DNA from: Lindgomyces ingoldianus
Lineage: Eukaryota > Ascomycota > Dothideomycetes > Pleosporales > Lindgomycetaceae
DNA length: 64,000 nt
Direction: 5' to 3'
Assembly: GCF_010093535.1 (NCBI RefSeq)
Contig: NW_022985184.1
Location: 102,802-166,801, forward strand
Positions 1 to 12,312 of the stretch are shown here, piece after piece. The notes under the pieces were generated by a model. That model was not told the origin of the DNA and made no database searches. It worked only from the letters and a program-made list of their open reading frames with translations. The stretch's first letter is position 1. The number at the start of each line of letters is the position of its first letter. A program made the translations under genes and the position numbers.

Positions 1-345
1 TTCAATTTACTACACACGTCGTTAACACATCATAGCACACAATGGCCCATAATAACCCTCAAACACGACGACATCGCTAAGGCTTGGATAAATCGCAAGA
101 CTCGCGATGAATGCCTCCCAAATCTAACCTACCAGCTTTCCAGCGACCGGAAAACTATCACTGGTGTGACGGTGAATGCAGCAAATGCGAAATGCTCGAC
201 TCCAATTCCACTTACGGTTCCTTCAGGAGTGGCTAGTGCGGCGAGTGCAACGAAGGAGCAGGTTGGGAAGGATCCACTGACGCTTTGGGTCACTTTGGGG
301 GGAAGTGCGAAGAGTTATAGTTTCTCGGGGGAGGTAAAGATCTGA
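1..345 (+). CDS. 3' end of a truncated CDS, function unknown
   Basis: One frame is open from the first base to a TGA at 343-345 (114 codons), so the gene begins outside the window. The frame has normal codon composition and ends in a beta-strand-like tail (LWVTLGGSAKSYSFSGEVKI). Two cysteines and the Ser/Thr/Ala-rich composition would suit a secreted fungal protein, but the N-terminus is missing and I do not recognise the family. An upstream intron inside these 345 bases cannot be excluded. Confidence 0.5.
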   Translation, partial: FNLLHTSLTHHSTQWPIITLKHDDIAKAWINRKTRDECLPNLTYQLSSDRKTITGVTVNAANAKCSTPIPLTVPSGVASAASATKEQVGKDPLTLWVTLGGSAKSYSFSGEVKI

Positions 346-3300
346 TAAAAATTCTAGGGCTATAGCTGCTGCAACCACTATCATGTCCCAAAATAATCAA
401 AAAGATGAAACAGAGATTACAAAGCTTCTTAGATTTCTAAGCGAATGTCGGCGAAGACTCCACTTTAGATCGAAAAGCGGTGATATAGATGAATGGGTGA
501 CTTAGTTCTCTGTTTTCCAGAGAACTAGTCTAAACGCTTGGTTTTGGATATACTTTCTACCTCAAACAAGTATGTCCCTAGCTAATATCCCTGCCCAGGG
601 ACTGCTAACAGTAATAAGTTGTGCTAGAGAAGGGAATAGCGCAAAGTATAAGGTTATATTAACTCCAGGAAAAAGGTTTACAAGGCGGCTGGGATGATAG
701 TCCTAAAACCGTCTAGGTGAACTTTAGTGGTCATTGCAGTAAGCTGAGCGGCTCTCTAGTCACTTCTTCGACGATTCGAACGCTATGTAGCCCGGCAAAA
801 CGATCATCGCTACTGTTGCACGTGATATTGGTTCACGTGACCCTGCGTCAGGGTGATTGTGGGTCCTTCACCTCTCACCCTTTTCCTGCTTAGAACTAGT
901 GGTCTTTTAGCGACTATATATTTACCTCTGAGCTCTCTCGAGCTCCAGAACCTTACACCTCACCTTAATATACCTATCGTCTCTCAACACCTAATTGTCT
1001 GCTCGCCTCTCTATATATGCCCTCCATCAGCTCCATCAGCTCCATCTAGGCTCCCTGCGATAGCTGCAACAACCTATGATAATACCTCTAGGAAAGCTCT
1101 ATTTGACTTGTCTCTACGCGAGAATGGCTGAAAAGTATTTCTGGATAGTACGAATCTAGCTGATATAACCGATCCACTCCTGCACGAGTTAGCGACAGTG
1201 TTTATGCAAATTGAAATTTCCCACGTAGGGACCTGAAATAACCGCAATGGTTGACACCCAGACCTCAACGAGTTGTGCTCAACAGCCTCTGGTGTGGCGA
1301 TAAAAGGTCTGGTCAGTCGGCGAAGCGAATTCTTATCCTCACACAAAATGGCTATCGTCTCGGTTTGATTGTGCGCTGTGATAGTCTACTGTGCGAAAGA
1401 AAATAGTGCTTCTTTAAGCTCATGGCATTGGTGCCACCCCTCTTTTGGTTGGGTTACTTGTACCGTGCATCTTCTCCACTCTAAAGGATAAACTCTTCGC
1501 CTTGTCCACCGACTTTTGTAGCAGTTCCTTCTGTCGGTTTAATGTGCTCACTTCGGACCTCACAGAGCTGTATTTTTTTTTCCGTTCTGGCTATATCGGC
1601 TTGAACGTCATTTTTCCTCGGTTCGCATATCCCTGTGGTGTATTAGTTGACTTGTTTACCAATCTTTGGGGAGGCAACATACACAGCAGCAGCGTCTAAA
1701 AGAATTGCTATAGTCACAAATCAGAGGCCGTTCTCCGCCCAGCTGAAGAGAGTTCTTTCAAATCTCGATTCTCCACCCGAGTTTCCATGTCCCTCCCCGT
1801 GTGCGCCGAGCTTTTTTGGGACTCAAAAGGCTATTATTCTACACTATTCCTCTCCTTCGTTTTGCTCTCTAACCGAACTCTAGCTGAGTTCAAGTCTCGT
1901 TGCGCTCTTGTAATAAGACTTCTTAAATCTGACCTTGATTCATCTCGTTCGGCGTCTAAATCATGGTACGAGTAGTTAATATCGTTTACATTCTATAGTG
2001 CGATATTGGTGGAGTTCTATAGTTTTTGAAATGTGCTTTGCATATCGGTAGCGTATTCCTCCATGGTCGCTAGAGAAATCCCCTCCCGCGACTCGGTATA
2101 ATACGTCAAACACCCAGCAATTCTACCACTTCCTTTACCAATCATGCCTACTATCCGCTGGATAGACGAGGTGCCATCATGAAGATCGTCCACCATTCTG
2201 GTATGGTCCTCGGCGATGGCTTTTGGGTGGACACCTCGAAGGATCTCAGCCTTGCGGTGAGGTGGGCGAGCGTAGATTCGAAAGATACTAGGTCACATTT
2301 GAGTGACAGAGAAACGGTAGAAGTTATGGCATTGGTTGTGCTCTATTATCGAAAAGAGTCCGAAAATTTCGTCTGACCTGGGGAGGGCGCTGTGGTGAAA
2401 GGGATATACTAGGTTGTAACCCCGGACAACGGTAAGATATCGAAGCACAAGCCACGGGCTGGAGGAGAAGGCCCTTCACGCGCGATTGCAGTCAAATCAC
2501 CTCTTTCTGCAGCAGAAACTGTTCTATGCATTTATGGTGCACCGTTGTCACCCCATATACCCAATTCTCATTAGCCTTGGTAGCCTTCTCTGCACGCTTC
2601 CAATGTCGTTGGAAACTGAAGGCAGGCTTCACCTGAATGAGGCTCAGATGAGCGGAAGAGTCTCACTAGATATTCAAAAGATTGCGTGCTCAAGGTCCAA
2701 TACAGGGTTTAGTTGTCTGACCATCTCAGCGCTTCGTGGTTGCTTTGTCACTTCTTGAGGCCTCGCTGAAATTGCTGGATAACGAAAGGCTTAAGTGGCC
2801 ACCCTAGGGCCTTTATTAATACCACCATTTTGATTAGATTAGAGCAACATCACAGCGAGGAAACCTCGTACATTGCTCCGATTTAGGTAGAGAAGCGTTC
2901 CACGAGGCCGAATCAAAGATGGGTAAAGTTTTCCTGATAGCACCAGCCATTTGTAAGAGCCAAGGCACCGTTTATTACTCATCTCCTTGATCTTATTTTA
3001 CTAACATTTTACATCGATTAAAAAGATTCTTGTCGCGGTCTAAGACAATGAGCTTGCTAAATTTAGGCTACCTTGGCAGTGGAAGAAACTGAAAAAGTGT
3101 CTAAAATTATTATCAAGGATATAAAGTCTATTCAGATGAAAGTCGCATATTCGAAAGACTACGCTGACAAGATTTAACTTGCATGCGAAGATGAAAATCG
3201 CGAGTCACTTCATCCTCAGCTAGGATCCTAAAGGTACGCCAACAAGTCTCATAGAAACCGTTGTTGATGCCAAGAGGGGACTTGAGTCTAAATATATCAT

Positions 3301-4324
3301 CAAAGATAACTCCAAACATATGAAACATGATGAATTATCAGCCAAAAAGGAGCAGAAGGCTGAATCTAAGAGAATATTAGAGTTGCGCTAACAGGAGTAT
3401 ACATCAAGCTACTTCTCCTTAAAGACGGGTACGAAGTTTTAAATGAACTGTGGACTGTGACATGAGGATTAAGTAGCAGGAACATAGACCGGTCTGGGGG
3501 AGAAGGTAGCTGAAACACTCATGAGCTAGGCCTCGACCCTTAGCTCGTCCTTTAGTTTTAATCTCTTTTGGGGACGTACTATCACGAAGAAAGACAGCGC
3601 TGATTCAGTAGGACATTCCGATTATCTAGACTTCGACTTAGATCATGGATACAGGCTCGCAGAAAATATCAAATCTCTCCGTAGGGGGTTTTCTAAGCTT
3701 CTGCTGACGGGTGGCGACTCGACATATTACGGGATGGATTAGTCTCTATTCTGGCCGTTCTAGTGACGGGGCGAAACTGCGGAGGTTGTAGTTGGCACTC
3801 TTCAAGAACGCATAAAAATATTTTCACGGGAATCGACACCGATAATCAGGGCAAGCATGGCGTTGTTAATCCCGCCATCAGGGGTATCGTGGAGACATGT
3901 CGGGTCGTGCTGTTTGGTACTCGAGTTAAAGGGCGCGTCTCTTGCGTACGGAAGGCGATTAAGTAGGTTATCTAGAGCCGGACACTAGTCGATATATGCT
4001 CTAAGAGGGTTGAATACCTACCTAATATGGCGCGAATCCATTGAAGTTAGTATGAGACGGCCTTGGGCGGAGCTAGACTATCCAGCAACCTACTAGGCAG
4101 AAGGCGAAACGTAGTGGTGACTAGGCCGTTGATGATGCCCGCCTAAGTGCCAGAGTCCACATAGGCAAACGATATGGAAGATGCCATGAGCGCAGCAATA
4201 TTAAATGTCTATGTGACAGCGTCTACAGTAAAGCACCTGCAGTGGGAGTTAAGCCTTATTGGCCTTTGCGCGAGCTGGTCCTGCTCTTACAGCTCTGCAC
4301 AGCCTCAAGTATGACGGCTGATTA
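346..4324. other. gene-poor stretch, probably decayed sequence
   Basis: About 4 kb of moderate GC with only short unrelated ORFs (60-92 codons), none with recognisable domains. Some stretches look like remnants of coding sequence: reverse-strand 1445-1650 reads as a Lys/Glu/Ser-rich, coiled-coil-like segment, and forward 3070-3180 is similar, both broken by stops and frame changes. I infer old gene or transposon remains without being able to name them. No tRNA or rRNA was recognised. Confidence 0.4.
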
Positions 4325-4495
4325 CCATAAGTAAAATACACAGCAACAGTTACATTAGGTGTGCGAGGTTGTTTCCGCACTAGCCGGAATTGAAAACAGC
4401 TCTGATCAGAAGTAAGGTCCCTCCCTGCGTGCCGGAAAACCCGCCGTGCCAGAAAATACGAGGGGTGCTTTGACTTCAAGAGACTATAACTTAGC
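4325..4495 (-). repeat. partial copy of the 14.4-15.1 kb repeat family
   Basis: Bases 4420-4495 match, as reverse complement, the end of the repeat unit at about 14667-14750; the shared core reads CTTTGACTTCAAG here. Just before it, 4360-4410 matches 14325-14375 in the forward sense (GCACTAGC followed by a similar purine-rich run). The two parts therefore keep opposite relative orientations at the two loci, so a rearrangement or mosaic origin is likely. Confidence 0.55.
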
Positions 4496-5036
4496 ATATA
4501 TATTAAGCTTTACTATATTTAATGGTAAGTCTTATATTATAGCTAAATTTGGATATTTGAGATATCTTCTACTTCTAAAATACGTTGGCATCGTGTGAGA
4601 GCACTGTGTGCAGGATGTATGAAGCACAGAAGGGCATAGAATAGTATTGAGAGACGAATCCTTGAGGAGACTCAGGGTTCGGGAAAGGATATATATATAT
4701 GCAATAGGGCACGTGGCCGCATTTGAAAATTATTGGTTAGTTTAGAGCCAAAGCGCCAGTGTTTTATTCTAGTACACTTGGGTTTCGCAATACGGGGAGG
4801 GAGTTATTGTGAGGGGTGTTCGAACAAGGAGCGTCAGGATGTTACGAGAGGACTCAATAGATGCAGTAGAAGGGTAATCCGTAGATTGAAGAGACAGGCT
4901 AGACCTTGAGGAGCCCCCTTAGGGCCTGGGTTGAAGGTTCCTTATGTACCAAAGAGGCCGCGTCAACCTCGGGTGTCTCTCGGCCCAACCCTCGTACACT
5001 TGAGGGAGAAATAACCCTTACAGTTATCCCTCTTTT
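4496..5036. other. intergenic, nothing recognised
   Basis: About 540 bases without a convincing gene. It contains a short TA run near 4688-4702 and AT-rich and GC-mixed text. It lies downstream of the reverse-strand gene ending at 5037 and may include its 3' UTR. Confidence 0.35.
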
Positions 5037-5744
5037 TTACCTAGAAATTGGGCCTTTAACTAGCAAATCTAGAAATAATGGAGTTATATCTTCATAAACA
5101 GCCCAGCGATTCTCTCCATACTCATGCGGGGACATTTTGACTAAAAAGACATCCCCATGAAATGAGAAGTGCACACCATCGCTAATCTCGCTAACCCAGG
5201 CAGGAACAAACATATTTCGCGGTAGGCTGTCGAGGTCGAAAGAATAGAAGACGTAATAGGCTCCCACACAAGATAAATGCTGATGTTGTAGAGTATGATA
5301 CTGCTGATCAAGAAGATACCGTTGCCGCAGATGAAACAGTTTCTCGCGATTGAGGGGTTTGAAAGAGTGAAGCAATTGTTGAAGATCATGCTTTTGCTGG
5401 AGATGATGCGATCGCGGAATGTCATCATGTTGCAAGAGATCAAGTCTCAGAAGGTCGCGACGTCTCCAGGCTTGCTCCGAATTCCAGTAGCGGCGTAGGT
5501 CAGGAACGTGGAAAAGGAAGCCGTCTGTGGCTTTGGAGTCGCTAATTGTGGTAAGGGAGAGGAGATGAGCAGGAGTGCCGTCGGATGGTATCCTAACTCC
5601 AGTAATAGTTACAGTTGGAGGACTTGGCGGTAGCTCCTCTTTCCAGCCAAGCAAGGACCAGATTGTACTAAACATTTTGAAAGTAAGTGTAGGATAGTCT
5701 TGAGAAAGTAGGGCAATGATGTAGATTCTGGAGATGAGGGGCAC
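5037..5744 (-). CDS. hypothetical protein, 235 codons
   Basis: Uninterrupted reverse-strand ORF with balanced composition, unlike the RIP-degraded sequence that begins about 15 bases upstream of its start. The first ATG is at 5744; a second in-frame ATG (codon 24, about 5675) begins MFSTIWSLLGW and could be the true start. There is an amphipathic His/Gln/Leu-rich middle (about residues 95-155) and a compact C-terminal part with SFHGDVFLVKMSPHEYGEN. No signal peptide or named domain is evident. It looks like a lineage-restricted fungal protein; function unknown. Sitting at the edge of a RIP island, it may be fast evolving or poorly expressed. Confidence 0.55.
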   Translation of the reverse strand: MPLISRIYIIALLSQDYPTLTFKMFSTIWSLLGWKEELPPSPPTVTITGVRIPSDGTPAHLLSLTTISDSKATDGFLFHVPDLRRYWNSEQAWRRRDLLRLDLLQHDDIPRSHHLQQKHDLQQLLHSFKPLNREKLFHLRQRYLLDQQYHTLQHQHLSCVGAYYVFYSFDLDSLPRNMFVPAWVSEISDGVHFSFHGDVFLVKMSPHEYGENRWAVYEDITPLFLDLLVKGPISR

Positions 5745-5788
5745 AGCCTGGCAACGATAAACGCGTACGCTCAGCTGCTAAAAATAAG

Positions 5789-6731
5789 ATGTAACACTTT
5801 TAAAATAATATACTGCAGCTATATATAGAGTTTTTTAAAAGATAATAAATAACCTACATACTAGATAACTTTTATAAGCTAATTCTATAGCTAACTTATA
5901 AAGGCTAAGTAATAATAAAAAGTAGGTAATTATTAAGCCTATGCTTAAGCTATATACATAAAGATTTTCCTCTTAGCTAGTAGCTATTACTAATATAGCT
6001 AATTCTTTACGCGCTAAGTCTAATCTAGGCTATATTAGCATAAACTAGCCTAGTATATTTATAAAGTGTTATCTAAAGCTTAAAGTAAAGTTAAAGTATA
6101 AGCATAACTATAAAAGAGCTTTTTAAGAGAATCTTAAAGTAATTTAGAGCTAGTTTAGCTTTATAAAGAATATTAAAGCTAAGTATAGCATTTATAATAA
6201 TAACACGTACAACTTTAATAAAAAAGGCTTTATAATAAGCTAGATATCTACTAACTATACTTATACTTAAAACTTTACTTTAAGCTTTAAATAACACTTT
6301 ATAAACATACTAGGCTAGTTTATGCTAATATAGCCTAAATTATACTTAGCATGTAAAAAATTAGCTATATTAGCTATAACTACTAGCTAAAAGGAAAATT
6401 GTTACATATATAGCTTAAGTATAAGCTTAATAATTACTTACTTTTTATTATTACTTAGCTTTTATAAGTTAGCTATAGAATTAGCTTATAAAGGTTATCT
6501 AGTGTATAGGTTGTTTATTATTTTTTAAGAAACTTTATACATAGCTATAGCATGTTATTTTAAAAGTGTTATGTTTTATTTAAAAGCCTAAAGTATAAGC
6601 TATATCTAATATTTTTTTAGCATGTCTAAGTAGTGTTGTTAGAAATGCATTAGTATAAAAAAAGTAGTTTAGTAGGGTCTTAGTAAAAGTAAGCAACTTA
6701 GGTGTGTAAGCAACTTGCCTGTAAAGTATGT
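5789..6731. mobile_element. palindromic (fold-back) derivative of the Fot1/pogo-like element
   Basis: The left arm (about 5789-6240) is the reverse complement of the right arm (about 6255-6600), with a turning point near 6250. Both arms correspond to the same terminal portion of the 1.86-kb elements at 53854-55719 and 61459-63321. The right end carries the family terminal repeat (AAGCAACTTAGGTGTGTAAG at 6691-6710) and ends GTATGT followed by TA, as in the full copies. The left terminal repeat is missing; the arm starts at the internal GTAACACTTTTA motif. No ORF is left, and the sequence is strongly RIP-mutated. Confidence 0.7.
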
Positions 6732-6739
6732 TATCTTAG

Positions 6740-7205
6740 CTAATATAGCTAATTAAGGCCGCAATTGCGTTGTTTAAATTGCTAAAGCTTAGAGAAAAGC
6801 CTAATTATAGTAAGGCTGTAAGAAAGGATAGCTGTAGTTAATCTACGCTAGCGCGGCGCCACAAAGGCCTTTAGAGCTCCTATGCACAGAAAAACAAAAA
6901 TTAACAACTTCTTAACAACATATAAGAAAAAGAGCTTGTTTTATATATTAATAAGCTTTATGCAAAAGGACTACTGCCATTAAGGCAAATAGTACACAAT
7001 TTTGCATTAGAAATAGCTAAGATATAAGTAAGTAAAGCCTAGGTTAATTACTTTATTAAAAGGCATAATATTAACTTTGTATTATAATAGACATCTAGCA
7101 TAGATACTACCTGCAAAAGGGCTAACTCTGCATTTAAATATACGCTTTATTTTAAGCTTCTTAAAAAGAAAATTAAGTAGTACAAGATAAAGCTATAACA
7201 CATGT
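6740..7205 (+). pseudogene. pogo-type transposase, N-terminal part (RIP-mutated, split by copia)
   Basis: Forward translation across stops gives a Tc5/CENP-B-like helix-turn-helix region typical of fungal pogo transposases: LPLRQIVHNFALEIAK-like text near 6970-7020, then KRHNINF near 7060 and NSAFKYTLYFKLLKKKIK near 7125-7175. The reading continues across the copia target site: the CATGT at 7201-7205 is repeated at 12683-12687, where the frame resumes with MYTIDKKGF. It is the 5' half of one gene interrupted by the retrotransposon at 7206-12682. Stops are mostly TAA/TAG in place of CAA/CAG, as expected from RIP. Confidence 0.75.
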
Positions 7206-7555
7206 TGTCAGATATGCGCACCTACTGTCAAGACAGGAGGAACGTTTGACGAAAGCTGCTACATAGTACGAGCAATAAGCTCGAACAGTATGTTGCTGCA
7301 AATTGCTGCATTTTGCAGCATTTTGCAGCATTTTGCAGCATGTTGCAGCAAATTGCAGCATGTTGCAAGCTGGTCGCGCATAGGGCTAGTGCGCGAGGGA
7401 CTTGGATCGGAAAAACAAAAGCCGAGCAACACAAGTAGAGCAGAAAAAGGATTAATAAATCACAACAATTAATACAATTAATTAATTATCCTATACATTA
7501 TATCTAAACCTATTATTTATCTTAGGAAGCCTAGAAACAGTGCTTTAATCTAACA
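7206..7555 (+). repeat. 5' LTR of copia element (350 bp)
   Basis: Starts TGTCAGATATGCGCACC and ends TAACA, the RIP-altered form of TGACA. It contains 8 units of a 10-base repeat (consensus NNTTGCAGCA) at 7290-7369, against 10 units in the 3' LTR, which accounts for the 20-bp length difference. The second half (about 7450-7555) has many C-to-T changes relative to the 3' LTR; the first half has few. Confidence 0.92.
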
Positions 7556-7587
7556 ATTAAGAGTCTTAGTGCCTCTATTAATACAAA

Positions 7588-7917
7588 ATGGCCACCCAGC
7601 CTCCTCGAGACGCGACAGTCGTCCTTCGAGACCACACTGACTACAGAGCCTGGATGATGCAGCTGCAATTGAGATGTGTAGCGCACAGCATCTGGCCGCA
7701 AGTGGATCCTAAGTTGACCATCTAAATGATCTCTAAACTAAGAGCTCTAGAGATGCTGCTAATAGCTAAGTTTTTACTAGCCTTTAATGTTAAAACGCCT
7801 ACGCACATAAACAAGCTATTAATAAGTAGTGTTAGAGCCTTTAAAGAAGCTATTAAATACTACAAGATTAAGGCTAACAAGTATAAGAGTAATAGACATA
7901 ATTATAAAAGAGAGTAA
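7588..7917 (+). pseudogene. copia gag, N-terminal part
   Basis: ATG at 7588 opens a frame beginning MATQPPRDATVVLRD, then DYRAWMMQLQLRC and WPQVDP, a typical start of fungal copia Gag. It hits TAA at 7723, then stays in the same frame with few stops to 7917. The first 130 bases are almost free of RIP changes and the rest is AT-rich. Beyond 7917 the gag frame is too broken to follow by eye. Confidence 0.8.
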
Positions 7918-9317
7918 TTAAGCTTCTAACAGATTATTATCTTTATCTAGTTAATAGTTAGCCTGCATTTGCAGTGTACATGCTGTTCTCTAAATTAACT
8001 ACTTAGATAGTAGATTACAAACCTTAAAGCTATAGTAAGTGTTAATAACTAATTTAAATAAAAACATGTGCGCAACTAATATAATGCATCTTTAAAGCTG
8101 CTAAAAAACATAAGTATATAGAACCTGTAGCTAGTAAAGTATAATTACGCTGCTATAGAAGTAGAGACATAAAATGTTCTAGAAACAACGCAGCTTAATG
8201 CTGTAGCAAAGGACTTTCTAACTACTATAAATAAAGTTACTTTTTATTAGTTTATAACTTTTTAGGAAAGTAGACAGTTTGCACTAAACATAAATTAAAA
8301 AAAAATAATAAAGCGCTTTTAAGAATATATAATGTTAAATTATCTAATACATATAAAAAGCATAAAGCTGCCTTTATAATAGATAACTTGTTATACCTTA
8401 CTAAAAGTAGAAAAACTACTTAGGGCATAAATAAAGACACCTGTAGTGCAGAAGTTGCAATGTTAAAAAAATAAAGTAGACCTTAACATTAACATTATTA
8501 AGAAAATAATAGAAAGTTATTTTTAAGCTAAAAACCTGCTAAAACAGGAGGCACTAAATGTCCTACATATAGACACATTTATGTACTAAAGGACTGCTTC
8601 TATGTCTATCTAGACAGAGCACTAGACTAGTAGATGCTAAATAAGAAAGTTAAAGAGCTTATAGCATTAAAGCGTAAGCATAACTTAGAATTTTAAGGCC
8701 TACTAAGAGAGCAGCGTAGACATAATTTAAAGATACTAATTTTAAAGAGTTTATATACACTTACGCTAGAGATATAAAAAGACTAACTTAAAAGCTAAAA
8801 AGTATTAAGAGTTAAGGTAGCTATATTACTAGCTATAGTTAATTTAAACTAGAATAGATATCTACTAAGAGAATTATTTATCCTTAACTTAAGCTTAATA
8901 TGCTACATTATAAATAATCTTAATTAAATTTATAACTATTATTTACTAATACTAAAAGACTTTATTTAGTCTAGAAACTCTTACATATAGATTTAAAGCT
9001 ATAGATTAATTACACTAAGCTTAAAAAGTAAGCATAGAACACATAGTTAAGTATACAGTCTTATACTTTATAACGCTGCACTATGCCTAGACCTGCTGTG
9101 CAACCTAGTCTTATTTTGCTTACTGCAACAGAAAGGAATTTAGTAGGACACATAAGCAAAGCTAACTGCTTTAAAGGCTTTAGATAAGATAATAATTAAA
9201 GATCTTATAAAGATCTATAGCTAATAAGTGTTAGAGTACTATCTACTATAAGAGGGCTTATATTATACACACATAATTAACATAAAAACTAAATATAGTC
9301 TATAAAAAGCATTAGCA

Positions 9318-12255
9318 GAGCTATAGCATAAGCGTCTAGGACACTTTAGACTAGCTACACTTTAACACCTTATATAGTAAGCTAAGGGGGTGTAAATTAA
9401 AGAAATTACAACAGTTTAATATAACTTATATAGTAAAGCTAAGATATAATAATAAATTAGCTATACACTATAAATTAGTAATAGTAGACTTAGTAAAAGA
9501 CTGTTAATTAATTTCTATATATATAAAGCATAGAGCATTATAAAAAAGTAAAGTTAAATGCTAATTACTAACAAGTATTCTAGCCTCTAGTAGGACCTCT
9601 ACTTTAAAAATAATAAGCTTACTAAATTAATTATTAAAGCTTTTATAATTTTTATTTTTTTTTTAAAGAACTATTATAATATTACTATAAAAGTTATTAA
9701 AGCTAATAATAAGATTATAATAGTAAAACTAGAGGTAGAACACTAGCTAGCATTATATAGAATAACTGTTAAGCCTTTAGCACTAGATACATAAGCCTAG
9801 AATAGAGGAGCTAAACGCTTAAAGAGTGTAAATAAGAAGAAGTTATAGGCTATGTAACTAAATGCTAACTTACTATAGAACATATAGCTATATATTACTA
9901 GAGCTAGCGTATACCTATACAATTAGACGCTAAACTATGCTAACAACTAGAAAACACTATACAAGATCTTCTTTACATAAGCAGCTTTAAATAATAGAGT
10001 TGTTATGTTAATTTAAAAGCTAAGCTTTACATATTTAAAAGCCTATAGCTATAAAGTATTTATAATAACTAATAACACGCATTAGAATAAATCTAAGCTA
10101 TAAAGGCTAGACCTAAAGGCGTAGATTAGATATCTAGTTAGGTACTAATTGTTAAACATCTACTATGTATAGATACTACTGCTAGTAAAAGTAATTTATA
10201 CACATAACATTATTTTTAATAAACACTTAATCTTTAGCAGTAAGCCTAAAGACTTAATAGATAACTTTATATATAACATAGTAAAAGAAATTACTATATA
10301 TATTAAAATAATTAAGCTTCTAACACCTAGTTATTAGCTAGAGATAGAGTTGTTCTATAAAAACAACACTGCAGATAATATATTAAATTTTAATAAAGTA
10401 GACCTACTAGGCTACTATTAAGGAAGGAAAATTAGAGATAACTATCTGCCTCTTTTAAACACTCTGCTACCTGCAGCATTGCTTATGCAGTTAATAGCTA
10501 GAGCAGCACTAAAGCTAAGCTAAATAGAGTTGTTAAAGACTGTACTATAGGCTGCAGCCTTTATAGCTAGCATAAGATTTAGAAGTGTAGGAAAGCATAG
10601 CAGCAAGATGCTATTTAAAAGGAAGACACCTTATAGAAGCTAGCTGCCACCTCTGCTATTAACCTAAAAGCAACTAGAGGAGCACCCTCTACATAAGATG
10701 TTTAAGGCAGCAGAAAGAACGCACCTAGACAGTTATTAGATAATAAAATCCTAGACAGAGGTCTAGACAAAGCTAATTAAGGCAGCCAGACAGCAGATCC
10801 TAGATTGTATGTAGGTGTACACCTATAAGCTTAATAAGCACTATAGATTGCAAAGATGTAAGGCGCAACTAGTAGTCTACAGTAATTAACAAAGAAACAT
10901 TACTACATAAGATACCTACGCTGCCACCCTAGCAGAACGCTTATTTTAAATGCTAATAGCAATATCTGCACGCTTTAACCTAAAGCTTAAATAATATAAC
11001 GTAACTAACGCGTTTATACATGCAGCAATTAACTGCAATATCTACATGCAGATGCTAAGAGGCTATTAAAAACTAGGTATAATACTAAAGCCTTAAAAAG
11101 CACTATATAGCCTATAAATTTCTCCTTTACTCTAGCAACGCTATTTTATAACAACCTTTAAAGGCCTTAGGTTCTTAGCTGTTCTACATAAACCCTGCTG
11201 CATAACTAAAGCTAGAATATTTGTCTTCTTTTATGTAGACAACCTTATTATTGCGCATAAAAAAGGCTCTAAAGCAAATGCACAGCGTGTAGTAGACTAG
11301 TTATAAGAGAAGTATACCCTAATAGAAGGCAAGGACCTATAATAGTTCTTAGGAGTTAAAATTATTAAAGATTAATAGCAACAAATAATTTAGCTGTCAC
11401 AGGCCTTATATATTAACAAGATAGCTAGGCTAGCTAATAGAAAGGACCTGCAGCATACTACACCTATAAGTGGGATTAAACTTATGCTGTAATCTAGTTT
11501 TGCAACCCTATTAGAGGTAAATTAATATTAGCAGAAGATTAGATCTCTACTCTTTGCAGCAGTTACTATAAGACTAGACATTGCCTTTACTACATCACGC
11601 CTCACACAGTTTCTTACAAATCCCGCATCTAACTATTAGGATGCAGCTAATTAAGTCATCCTGTACCTACATGCGACACAGACGTACGCACTCTAATTAG
11701 AAGGAGAAGACTACCTTATAGTAGCAAGCAATGCGTTATTTGCAGACAACACACTAGATAAAAAGAGCTCTTAGGGCTATGTTATTTAACTATTTAGCAG
11801 ATAAATTGCATAGTAAGTAAATAAATAAGATACAGTCACAACATTAACAACAAAAGCAGAATTACTTGCACTGTCCTAAGTTGCTAAGGAAGCTATGTTT
11901 ATAAAAATGCTCTTTAATAAACTGCAGGTTAAGCTGCCTAATTTAACTATTATAATCTAGTGCAACAACAAGCAGACAATCTAACTAGTAAACAAAGAGA
12001 TATCTTAACTTTAAACCAAGCTCTGACATGTCAACATCCATAACCACTGGCTCTGACAGGAAGTCTCTTAACAAACAATTAAGGTTGTCTATGTCCCCTC
12101 CAGCGAGATGCTTGCGGACGGACTCACTAAAGCGCTTCTAGCTAGCAAATGGCCAAGCTTTCTTTAGCAAATTCAGCTAGTTGACGTCAGGGAGAGGATG
12201 GTCAGTCAGGAAGCGGATATGGAAGAGATTGAAGCAAAAATGGAAGCCCTGGAAG
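9318..12255 (+). pseudogene. copia pol: integrase, reverse transcriptase, RNase H
   Basis: A single frame (first codon base divisible by 3) can be followed through many stops. It shows the pre-integrase motif HKRLGHFRLATL at 9327-9362, the reverse-transcriptase active-site region FFYVDNLIIAH at 11226-11258 (YVDN where the family has YVDD, a G-to-A change), LDIAFTTSRLTQFL near 11577, and the RNase H terminus ADGLTKALLASKWP at about 12114-12155. The frame is preserved for nearly 3 kb, so damage is by point mutation, not indels. It cannot encode protein. Confidence 0.88.
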
Positions 12256-12312
12256 CATACTAAGGATGCGCAATCGGGAACCAGCTTGAAGCATGTCCAA
12301 GCTGAGGGGGCG

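Noticed and set aside
853..1131. 92-codon ORF near the left end
   Set aside because: Low-complexity Pro/Ser/Leu text without a domain, overlapped by an antisense ORF of similar length.
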